This document shows positions 35,271 to 42,755 of a stretch of 64,000 nucleotides of DNA, piece after piece. Source of the stretch: Chamaesiphon minutus PCC 6605 (lineage in GTDB: Bacteria; Cyanobacteriota; Cyanobacteriia; Cyanobacteriales; Chamaesiphonaceae); the NCBI RefSeq assembly GCF_000317145.1, contig NC_019697.1, positions 1,860,001 to 1,924,000 on the forward strand, given 5' to 3'. Within the stretch, counting starts at the first letter, position 1, and every line of letters begins with the position of its first letter. A program made the translations under genes and the position numbers. The notes under the pieces are model-generated. The model did no database searches and was not told the origin of the DNA. It saw nothing but the letters and a program-made list of their open reading frames with translations.

Positions 35271-36238
35271 TTGTTATTCTTCACGAAGATTTGAAAGTTA
35301 TTAATCAGTGTAAAAAAGAAGTAGAAGAATGGTTAAGTGACATTGGATTGGAATTAAAACCCAGTAAAACTAGAATTGCCCACTGTCTAAGTGATTTAGA
35401 TGGAGAAAAAGCAGGGTTTAATTTCCTTGGCTTTAACATCCGACAATTTTCTGTTGGAAAATATTCATCTGGAAAAAGCTCTAATGGTAAGTTATTGGGA
35501 TATAAAACTATTATCAGACCCAGTATAGAAAGTCAAAAAAGACACTATAAAAAGCTAAAAGAAGAAATAAATAAGCGAAGAGGATTAAGCCAATCTCGGC
35601 TAATCAATAGTCTCAATCCGATCGTGAGAGGTTGGTGTAATTACTTCTGCACAGTCAACAGTAAGGAAGTCTTCGGTAAAATTTATTCTTTGGTCTTTCT
35701 TAAACTTTTTAAATGGGGTAGTCACCGTCATCCAAATAAAGGTAAGAAATGGATTCGCCATAAATACTTTAAAAGTATTAACAATAATAATTGGTTATTT
35801 GCGACCCTAGAAGGAAACAACCTAATCAAGTTAGTGCGGCATGATTCGATTGAAATCAAACGACATGTCAAAGTTAAAGGCAATTCCTCACCTTATGACG
35901 GAGATTGGGTTTATTGGAGTTCAAGAATGGGTAAACATCCTGAAGTGTCTACTAAAGTGGGAAATCTACTGAAAACACAAAAGGGAAAGTGTGCTCATTG
36001 CAAGAACTACTTCAAAGATGGAGATTCGCTAGAAGTTGACCACATCATCCCTAAATCGAAAGGTGGAAAGGATAAATATGAAAATTGGCAATTACTTCAT
36101 CGGCATTGTCACGACACAAAAACTGTCAATGATGGCAGTTCTGGCACAAAATCCAACTGTAATAGTGTTGAGCCTAAGCCACCAGTTAAACCTGAATCTT
36201 GGTTCTGGCAAGACGATATGTTGGTAATGACGCATTGA
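35271..36238 (+). CDS. ltrA-like: Outer intron-encoded reverse transcriptase-maturase, 3' part (with HNH)
   Basis: Continues the outer RT from VILHEDLKVINQCKKEVEEWL, with LKPSKTRIAHCLSDLDG and GFNFLGFNIRQF, then maturase domain X (LNPIVRGWCNYFCT, HPNKGKKWIRHKYF). A C-terminal HNH endonuclease ends the protein: CAHCKNYFKDGDSLEVDHII, then KGGKDKYENWQLLHRHCHDTK. The endonuclease is intact by motif, so the element may still be mobile once spliced. An unspliced frame beginning at 35156 inside the inner intron is an artefact. Confidence 0.85.
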
Positions 36239-36335
36239 TGACAACAACCGTTTTACTGAGGAGCCGTGTGCGTTAAAAGGCGCAAGCACGGTTTTGGAGA
36301 GCAGTGGGGGTGGTGACACCTTCACTGACTTTAAT

Positions 36336-36495
36336 TTTGGGATTATTGCTATATCGGGATGAATATTACAATTCAGATAGTTTGGAACTAGGGGTGATGG
36401 AGATTATCGTCAGTAAGAATCGGAATGGAAGTGTGGGCACTTGCAAGGTTAAATTCGACCCTAGCATTGGTAGATTTTCTAATGTTGCGGATTGA
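36336..36495 (+). CDS. dnaB: DnaB-type replicative helicase, exon 2
   Basis: Exon 2 reads LGLLLYRDEYYN, then DSLELGVMEIIVSKNRNG and VGTCKVKFDPSIGRFSN, the standard C-terminal end of DnaB. The first base completes an Asp codon begun by the last two bases of exon 1. The short open frame reaching back to 36304 belongs to intron domain VI and is not coding. Confidence 0.85.
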
Positions 36496-36730
36496 AATCA
36501 AGGCTCATTGTGGAATACATAAACAATGATAAAGTCATTACAATAAAAGCTTTTCAGCCTTTTAGTGGCTGATAATGCCACAACCAATGCAATATGTTGT
36601 GAACGTCACGTTCGACACTTACCAATGGATATTCCTGAATCTGTCCGTTCTGTAGCTTTTTCTTCTTGGTGCGTTGGCAAAGAGTACCGCTCCGACCGGG
36701 TACGCGATCTCCACGAATCTTCATCTGCGT

Positions 36731-37246
36731 CTAATCCGTTGCAATTGGAGCACCCGGATCGCCTTGAAGATCGCTATACTCTAATGCTCCACTAACATCT
36801 GAAGCCAAAACATCCCCAAGAAAGCGGTCGTCCAAATCCAATTCCAGTTGCCGAGATAATCCGCTCGGTAATTGTGGCAATCGATCGATTAAATCGGCTA
36901 GCGTCAATTGAAAATTTCTATCCTTTTGGCGCGAACGACGAACCTTTGGTAGCTTCAACTTCAACGCTAACTGCCCCGGAGTCGGTTTGGGGTGGTGACG
37001 ATGCAACCGCAGATGACAACCCGCACACACGCATACCAAATTAGCTCTGTCATTGTGAGCCGGATTGCGATCGACGTGATGGACTTGAGCCGAAAGTCTC
37101 CGCCGCAAAGAGCGATCCAAATGACGATAACTGCGAGCAGGCGGCAAACACTTCAACCCACAACGATCGCAACGATACCCCGCTGCTTGTTTAATCGCCG
37201 TTGCAATTTGCGCCCAATTGTCTGGGTAATCTGAAGTCAATACCAT
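36731..37246 (-). CDS. HNH endonuclease domain protein
   Basis: A 171-residue protein with a full HNH core: CDRCGLKC (first Cys pair), VHHVDRNPAHNDRANLVCVCAGCHLRLHR (HH, N, second Cys pair and H). The first 20 residues (SDYPDNWAQIATAIKQAAGYR) are typical of this family. The C-terminal 80 residues are basic then acidic and unknown. It stands alone, 235 bases from dnaB exon 2 and convergent with it. It could be a homing-type or phage/plasmid-type nuclease. Confidence 0.8.
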   Translation of the reverse strand: MVLTSDYPDNWAQIATAIKQAAGYRCDRCGLKCLPPARSYRHLDRSLRRRLSAQVHHVDRNPAHNDRANLVCVCAGCHLRLHRHHPKPTPGQLALKLKLPKVRRSRQKDRNFQLTLADLIDRLPQLPSGLSRQLELDLDDRFLGDVLASDVSGALEYSDLQGDPGAPIATD

Positions 37247-37527
37247 TGTTTGAAATTACTCTAGAACATCTGCAATTGGCATTGAGATTATGGGTCTTTT
37301 CGTGCAAATGACCGATCTCGCTCGATCTGCAACAACACGTTTATTTTCTGGCATCATCACAAAATCTCGAAGGAGAAAATATTGTCATAGTTACACTTAT
37401 AATTCCCGAATTTTAGATGTAAATCGATAATGCCAACCAGCTAGGGCTAAAGTTAGACGACGCATCTGTGTCTACCGCACGCTGCCTTTAAACCCGCTCG
37501 ATTTAAAGTTGAGATGAAAATTGATCG

Positions 37528-38172
37528 CTAAACATTCGCTCGATACTCCACGATCCAAATCCCTGCTTGATCGTAGAAATCAATACTAAATTCTATCTCA
37601 CTACTCAACTGGCGGTGAATCGAACAGCCAGTATTCCCTAATAACAACCCCAACCATAAATCTACCAGATTCAAACCTGACTTCTGCTGCAACTCCACTA
37701 ACAACATCTCCCCACATTCCACCATCACCCCTCGAATCCGACTCGCCCACAGCTCGATCTCCTCTTCATGAGCATTTCCTATCACCGCCGCTCTCATCAT
37801 CGCCTCAGTCGCCACCTCATCCGCCTCCACCCCCAACTTAATTACCGACTGCCGCTCATGCGGATAATCTTGTTCCACCTCCAGATACAGATGCTCGTCC
37901 CGTAAAATGAAAGTCTGGCGATACAGATGTGCCCATAATTCATCTGGTAGAACTGGCTCCTTCGCTGGTAAATAAGCCGTTGCAATCTCCGCGAGAATCG
38001 TCTCCGCACGCGATCGATAAATCTCTGCAATTTCCCCAACCGCCCGCGCCCCATCAACCAGATTCAACCCATCTAAACGACCGCACAGCTCGATAAAACC
38101 GACCGTCGCTGGTTCTGCTTGAGCGACCGCCAGGATTTGCCACAAATCTAACTCTAATTGTTGTGGTGGCAT
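37528..38172 (-). CDS. Conserved-looking hypothetical protein
   Basis: A 214-residue acidic, helical protein with no signal peptide, membrane segment or known motif (MPPQQLELDLWQILAVAQ at the start; EEEIELWASRIRGVMVECG later). The ATG at 38172 overlaps the upstream gene by 19 bases; a TTG at 38181 is less likely. It is probably co-transcribed with the Cys-rich protein upstream. Function not recognised. Confidence 0.55.
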   Translation of the reverse strand: MPPQQLELDLWQILAVAQAEPATVGFIELCGRLDGLNLVDGARAVGEIAEIYRSRAETILAEIATAYLPAKEPVLPDELWAHLYRQTFILRDEHLYLEVEQDYPHERQSVIKLGVEADEVATEAMMRAAVIGNAHEEEIELWASRIRGVMVECGEMLLVELQQKSGLNLVDLWLGLLLGNTGCSIHRQLSSEIEFSIDFYDQAGIWIVEYRANV

Positions 38173-38642
38173 TGCGGACAAGAACTAATGGGACATTGGC
38201 TGGGATGCAACTCTACTTTCGACGCGAACTTAGTCAACTCCACCCCCAACTCACTCGAACAAGCCTGTAAGATCTCAGTCATCACCCCAACTACTTGAGC
38301 CGGAGATAAACCCATGCAGTGCATCGGCTCCACCTTCAACACTTTCTCCGTCCCCTGCCAAACCTCAGCCGCGATCGCATGAACTGGCGCATCCTGCCGC
38401 TCTCGATAGAAGATAATGCTAACAGACGTACCGATCGGTGGCTCGATGGCGATCGTCCGAAGTACATTACCAGCCGACTCTACCGGACGACTTTGCTTGC
38501 GTTGCTGGCTAATCCGCGCCTTATTGCGTTGATAATGCCGTCGATTTGGACATCGTATCGCATCCCAACAAGGTTTAGCCCCAGCCTCGGTGGTACTCAA
38601 TTTCGAGCATTGAAAACAGTTATGACCGACTTTTTTCGGCAT
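38154..38642 (-). CDS. Small Cys-rich protein, unknown
   Basis: A 162-residue protein. The N-terminus has CFQCSKLSTTEAGAKPC and WDAIRCPNRRHYQRNKAR, a likely zinc-binding basic domain. The C-terminus ends CPISSCPQCHHNN, a second Cys/His cluster. The middle (AIEPPIGTSVSIIFYRERQDAPVHAIAAEVW) looks beta-rich. Family not recognised; DNA or RNA binding is possible from the basic Cys-rich start. Confidence 0.5.
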   Translation of the reverse strand: MPKKVGHNCFQCSKLSTTEAGAKPCWDAIRCPNRRHYQRNKARISQQRKQSRPVESAGNVLRTIAIEPPIGTSVSIIFYRERQDAPVHAIAAEVWQGTEKVLKVEPMHCMGLSPAQVVGVMTEILQACSSELGVELTKFASKVELHPSQCPISSCPQCHHNN

Positions 38643-38683
38643 CTTAACTCACACCTAGCTCTGGCTACGCTCTGATTTCACAT

Positions 38684-38821
38684 TTAAATATTGTCATTTT
38701 CTAGCTCCATATAATCGCACTCATCGCAACTGATGCCATTTGTTTCATCATGACTAAAACTGTTGCTACCACACACTGGGCAACAAACTTCAAGTTGCTC
38801 TAGGATATCTTGTTCGCTCAT
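38684..38821 (-). CDS. Small zinc-ribbon protein (45 residues)
   Basis: A short gene reading MSEQDILEQLEV, then two CxxC pairs: CCPVCGSN and CDECDYME. A strong GGAGG lies 10 bases before the ATG on the minus strand, which supports translation. It lies 59 bases downstream of the PIN-toxin stop and is probably part of that transcript. It resembles a minimal zinc ribbon; role unknown. Confidence 0.55.
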   Translation of the reverse strand: MSEQDILEQLEVCCPVCGSNSFSHDETNGISCDECDYMELENDNI

Positions 38822-38880
38822 TATTTACTCCTCCACAAAAACACATTGCTTGCTGGTCTTCGATTCACACAGATCCAAAA

Positions 38881-39360
38881 CTATAAATTAATATCTCGCC
38901 ACTGTGCCGCCTCACAAAATAGAGATAGATGCTTTAAATTTGTTGTCGCCACAATAACTTGTTGTCCTGGATACTCATCCTTGAGTAGTTGGTATTGAGC
39001 GGAAATAATAATATCAAAGTCAATATCCTTCCGATCTCTAGTAGTTTGCCCACTGGTAGATGCTCTCGCCCAAAGATCGGCTGCTAACTCGAAAGCTTTG
39101 GTAGAAACGGGTAAAAATTCTAGCAACCCATCGCTCTTGAGAGCATCTAATGAGCCGATACCTGGAGCAATCTCCCCCTCGATCATCGATGAACTTATCA
39201 ATCCCCTCCTCACTTCATAATCGCAAACATCTGAAGTAATAAAATAAACACTTCTCGTTAATAACTTACTAAACCATTTCTGACATTGTTGCCCTTCATT
39301 AAAATTAATATTTTCATTGGAAATTAATCCAAGAATATTAGTATCTAGGAACACAATCAT
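38881..39360 (-). CDS. PIN-domain toxin (VapC-like RNase)
   Basis: A 159-residue PIN nuclease: FLDTNILGLI with Asp6 at the start, CDYEVRRGL (acidic Glu), and DRKDIDFDIIISAQ (acidic Asp pair) before VIVATTNLKHLSLF. The quartet of acidic residues needed for Mg-dependent RNA cleavage is present. Antitoxin gene 8 bases upstream, the usual order for type II pairs. Confidence 0.75.
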   Translation of the reverse strand: MIVFLDTNILGLISNENINFNEGQQCQKWFSKLLTRSVYFITSDVCDYEVRRGLISSSMIEGEIAPGIGSLDALKSDGLLEFLPVSTKAFELAADLWARASTSGQTTRDRKDIDFDIIISAQYQLLKDEYPGQQVIVATTNLKHLSLFCEAAQWRDINL

Positions 39361-39368
39361 TACTTGAA

Positions 39369-39788
39369 TTATCTCCGCGATTCTTCGAGAGATTTATACA
39401 ACGCCTCGAATTGTCGGTCGTGTTCCACTCGTTCTTCTGGAGTCAAACTCTCCCATCGTTGACGCTGACGTTCTTGGAAACGTTCAAAAGCAGCAACTCG
39501 TCGAGCAATTTCCGTTGGGGTTAGTTCGGGAAACCGATATTTTCCTGACGATGTTGACTGAGAAATTGGATCTCGCTCTGGTGATGGGACTTCTTCCACC
39601 TCAGATGCTTCAACTTGCTCGGCGACACTTGAAGAGGGGAAAGCAATCAGTTTTCCGTCCTCAGTTAATTCTAGGTGGAGATCGGGATTACTCATTCGCA
39701 ACCGCTCGAACTGTTCGGGCGAAAGCTGGAGATCGGTATTATTTAGATCGATGAGTAACGGCTGAGGATGATTTTGAGCGATGGTCAT
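39369..39788 (-). CDS. Probable antitoxin of the PIN toxin
   Basis: About 139 residues from the ATG at 39788 (GGAGG close upstream). The start (DLQLSPEQFERLRMSNPDLHLELTEDGKLIAFP) resembles the N-terminal edge of Uma2-type proteins, while the second half is acidic, then helical and charged (LTPTEIARRVAAFERFQERQRQRWES, EERVEHDRQFEALYKS), the sort of disordered toxin-binding tail seen in antitoxins. Its place directly before a PIN toxin supports the call. Confidence 0.6.
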   Translation of the reverse strand: MTIAQNHPQPLLIDLNNTDLQLSPEQFERLRMSNPDLHLELTEDGKLIAFPSSSVAEQVEASEVEEVPSPERDPISQSTSSGKYRFPELTPTEIARRVAAFERFQERQRQRWESLTPEERVEHDRQFEALYKSLEESRR

Positions 39789-39821
39789 AAAACCTCCGAA
39801 TGGTCGTGGCAATCGATGCAC

Positions 39822-40864
39822 TGCATCTGTAATATTATATCACGACCCGATCGAGTGGCCAATTTTGTCGGATGTGTATCGGATGCACGATAATGTCCCT
39901 TATCATGAATTTGTAGTAATGTAATCTTGAGTAACTGGTGGGGTGTGGGGGAAGGGTTAAAGGGGAAAGGGGAAATTGCGACACGAGGTCGAAGATATTT
40001 AGTGAAGCGTAAAGCTTCTACCTTAGTATCAAAAGGTATGGACACCCTGAAGGAGCATCAACAGCAATGGGGATGTTTCACAGCTAGAGGGGAAAGCCTA
40101 ATCGCACTGGTAGCCTAAACTGGTACGAAGGCAAGTCTAAGTCTGGTAAGGTTAGCGAAAGCGAATCTGAGTAACGTCCGTCATTTCCCGATGAGCCAAA
40201 TCAGGCTGATAGGCTCAAACCAAAAGGTAAGTGGCATTTACGACAACTGACTTTTTCCCGTCAGTGTGATGATACCGTTCGCCACCGGATGACATCAGGA
40301 ACCTAACCCAGACACATCTAAATACTGCGGAACGTGTAAACCTCTACAAGGTCAGTATTAATTACTGTAGGGAAGTCGTGAGACGTACCAATTCCTTGGA
40401 GAGAAGGGACTCTTCTAAAAAGCTAAAGCCTGTAGAGCGAAAGCTCAGAGGAATTCATAACTCACAGGATAAGGGGCATCCCGTACCCGAAAGGGGAGCA
40501 GACGTAGAAGAGGCTGAAACGTTATTGAAATCTTCAACCAGAAAATCTTCACCCCTCCACATGTTAGAGACGAAGGGTATTCGTCAACGGCGGAGGGCGG
40601 GAATCTAAGGATGGAAGCCCAATTATAAAATCCTGAAAGCCCGCATTGGACATAGTGATTCGACCCATTATGTAAGAGAAGTATAACTTGAAGAAAGTAG
40701 ATGATACAGCAGGAGCCGAGTGCTTAGAAATTTGCAAGCTCGGTACTGTGGAGGGGAAAACCCGTAAGGGTTTACCTATTCCGGCGGGGGCGGAAATTAT
40801 CTTGACCTTTATGTTGATGCCAACTATAGTTGGCTATGATTTATAATTAAGGAAGGTTCGGACT
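39822..40864. other. Long non-coding stretch with a degenerate group II intron remnant
   Basis: No supported gene in about 1 kb. Short frames here (39927-40118, 40378-40608, and 39785-40045 on the minus strand) overlap RNA-like sequence with no protein character. Most of it is explained by the group II intron remnant at about 40036-40785; the 5' 200 bases are G/A-rich repetitive DNA. Confidence 0.5.
40036..40785 (+). mobile_element. ORF-less group II intron remnant
   Basis: A 34-base domain V candidate lies at 40713-40746 (GAGCCGAG, TGC, GAAA-type loop, CTCGGTAC), followed by a domain VI-like stem (AAACCC-GTAA-GGGTTT) and an ACCTAT end near 40785. Domain V has a mismatch at its base, so the ribozyme is probably damaged. 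The 5' end is taken as GTATG at 40036; this is the least certain boundary. No RT gene is left between them. Confidence 0.5.
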
Positions 40865-41218
40865 GTGACACGGATCGTAGAACCTAAACAAATTATCTTT
40901 TACGCAGATGCCGACGGAAACGAACCGTTTCAAGTCTGGCTCGACGCTCTGCGCGATACTCAAGGTAGGCGGCGAATTATCAAACGCCTGTTTCGAGTTC
41001 AGCAGGGTAACTATGGAGATGTCGAGCCAATCGGGGAGGGGTTGTCCGAATTACGTCTGTTCTTCGGCCCTGGATATCGGGTGTATTTCGGTGAAGATTC
41101 AGGCAACATTGTCATTATCCTGTGTGGTGGAGACAAAGATAGCCAAGACCGCGACATAGAAAATGCTAAAGCTTATTGGCAGGAGTACCAAACTAATGCG
41201 AAAACTGAGAACCCTTGA
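40865..41218 (+). CDS. RelE/HigB-family toxin
   Basis: A 117-residue protein with the type II RelE/HigB killer pattern: PFQVWLDALRDTQGRRRIIKRLFRVQQGNYGDVEPIGEGLSELRLFFGPGYRVYFGEDSGNIVIILCGGDKDSQDRDIENAKAYW. The GxRVYF and GGDKdsQ...DI..A motifs are typical of the addiction-module killer group (phage-derived Gp49/HigB). GTG start at 40865. The following antitoxin-like gene overlaps by 23 bases, so toxin comes first, as in HigBA. Confidence 0.8.
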   Translation: MTRIVEPKQIIFYADADGNEPFQVWLDALRDTQGRRRIIKRLFRVQQGNYGDVEPIGEGLSELRLFFGPGYRVYFGEDSGNIVIILCGGDKDSQDRDIENAKAYWQEYQTNAKTENP

Positions 41219-41522
41219 TGAAGTGACAGAAGGCTATTTCCGCAACCATCCTGAAGAAATCGATGATTATCTAACAGAAATTTTCCAAGACTTTGCCGAA
41301 GATAATGACACTGGAGTATTGCTTGCCTCATTGCGTGTCCTGGCTCGTGTGCGGGGTATTGGTGATATGGCGGCACAAATTGGGATGACCAGACAGGGAT
41401 TGCAAAAAGCCTTGTCTGATGATGGCAATCCACGACTTAGTAACGTCACATCAATCGTTAAAGCAATGGGTTATTGTTTGGTACCTCAAAAACTTACCCA
41501 GTCGCAACCCGCTCCACACTAA
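41196..41522 (+). CDS. HigA-like antitoxin (HTH)
   Basis: About 108 residues. The helical core contains LASLRVLARVRGIGDMAAQIGMTRQGLQKALSDDGNPRLSNVTSIVKAMGYCL, the helix-turn-helix pattern of the addiction-module antitoxin that pairs with HigB-type killers. The ATG at 41196 is preferred over an upstream GTG/TTG-type start at 41163. It overlaps the toxin gene, so the two are co-translated. Confidence 0.8.
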   Translation: MRKLRTLDEVTEGYFRNHPEEIDDYLTEIFQDFAEDNDTGVLLASLRVLARVRGIGDMAAQIGMTRQGLQKALSDDGNPRLSNVTSIVKAMGYCLVPQKLTQSQPAPH

Positions 41523-41588
41523 TTATAGTCCGTCTCAATCGATGCCTAATGCTCAATTGTCCCGATTTTAGTTCACTCTTAAATAAAG

Positions 41589-42617
41589 ATGGCGCGCGAC
41601 CTACCAGCAATTAAGATCGTTCGCACCACTCCCCCAAATCTCGTGGGTGCCTCTGCTGTAGATGAGCGGTTGACTGTCAAACCAGTTGCTCCAGGGGTCT
41701 GGGACGAGTTTCTCCAACTGCAAATTTCACCTGCTACCAGACGCTCGTATGCAGCGGCGTTGAAGGACTTTTTTGGGCGAGAGTTAGAAACTGAGGTGTC
41801 TGTAGGGGCGATCGAGTTGTTCTTACAACTCCCCGAACGGGAAGCAATCGGTCATGTCTTAAACTATCGCGGACAACTACTGACGGCGGGTTTAGCTGCG
41901 GCGACGGTGAATGCTCGGTTGGCGGCACTGCGCTCTTTTGTCGTCCATGCTTACAAGCGGAAACTGTGCAATTTTCGGTTGGATGATATTAAATCGGTGA
42001 AGGCGCAGAGCTATAAGGATACTAGGGGAATCTCGATCGACCAATTTCAGTTGTTAATCGATGGGATCGATCGATCCACTGTCATGGGTAAGCGCGATTA
42101 TGCGATGCTGCGGTTGCTCTGGGACAATGCTCTGAGGCGCGCTGAGGTGTGTGGACTCGATCGAGCTGATTTTCACCCTGGTGAAGCTCGGCTTTATCTC
42201 AAGGGGAAGGGGAGAATCGATAAAGAACCGATCGATCTGGCACCTGCTACGGTTGAAGCGATCTCTGATTGGTTGGCGAGTATGGGTGAGAGTAGAAGTC
42301 CGGCTTTATTTGTCTCTAGTCGAGATACACGGATAAGTGTCGATCGTCTCTATCAGATCGTCGGGGGATTGGCGGCAGCGGCGGGGATTACCTCCGGTAG
42401 GCAAGCCAACGAGCGGGTGGTGAGTCCGCACAAGATTCGACATTCTAGTATTACGGCATTACTAGATCTTAATGGTGGGGATGTGCGCTCGGCTCAGGCT
42501 CACAGTCGGCATAAGAATTTATCGACGCTGATTCGCTATGATGATGGGCGACAGCAATTGCAGGGTAAGGCTGCGAAGACACTGGCTGACGCGATTTCGG
42601 AGCGAGAGATGGATTAG
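41589..42617 (+). CDS. Tyrosine recombinase / integrase
   Basis: A 342-residue site-specific recombinase with an N-terminal SAM-like domain and a catalytic domain: LLWDNALRRAEVCGL (Arg), HKIRHSSITALLDL (HxxR) and HSRHKNLSTLIRYDD (His, Tyr). All catalytic residues are visible. It is XerC/D-like in size and stands alone, unlike the three Tn554-type recombinases, with which it shares no obvious sequence beyond the catalytic motifs. It could be responsible for island integration or plasmid dimer resolution. Confidence 0.82.
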   Translation: MARDLPAIKIVRTTPPNLVGASAVDERLTVKPVAPGVWDEFLQLQISPATRRSYAAALKDFFGRELETEVSVGAIELFLQLPEREAIGHVLNYRGQLLTAGLAAATVNARLAALRSFVVHAYKRKLCNFRLDDIKSVKAQSYKDTRGISIDQFQLLIDGIDRSTVMGKRDYAMLRLLWDNALRRAEVCGLDRADFHPGEARLYLKGKGRIDKEPIDLAPATVEAISDWLASMGESRSPALFVSSRDTRISVDRLYQIVGGLAAAAGITSGRQANERVVSPHKIRHSSITALLDLNGGDVRSAQAHSRHKNLSTLIRYDDGRQQLQGKAAKTLADAISEREMD

Positions 42618-42755
42618 AGGATGGGGATTATATTTCTATAAATCAAGCTAGGGTTACTTCTTGTCGATCCCTTTTTTTAGCACACCAATCTCAATCGATT
42701 TGGGGCAAGTTTGGGGTAAAAATGCTATTTGCTACCGTACTAAAAAAAGGTTAGC

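Larger units (their letters stand above)
31891..36335 (+). mobile_element. Group II intron (outer) in dnaB, containing a second group II intron
   Basis: Begins with GTGCG at 31891, matching the GTGYG group II 5' consensus. Domain V is 34 bases at 36261-36294 (GAGCCGTGTGCG, loop, then GCACGGTTT). Domain VI follows, with a bulged A at 36328, 8 bases before the 3' end (...ACTTTAAT, ending at 36335). The intron encodes an RT-maturase with HNH. Length 4445 bp including the nested 1868-bp intron; without it 2577 bp, a normal group II size. The 5' catalytic RNA occupies about 31891-32550, where no protein is called. Confidence 0.85.

Noticed and set aside
36304-36335. Start of a short plus-strand frame before the dnaB exon 2
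   Set aside because: This segment is group II intron domain VI; only the part from 36336 is dnaB.
36565-36795. 76-codon plus-strand frame
   Set aside because: Overlaps the HNH gene on the other strand and lacks protein character.
40378-40608. 76-codon plus-strand frame
   Set aside because: Lies in the group II intron remnant; basic composition reflects structured RNA. It could be a fossil of an intron protein start, but no RT motif is visible.
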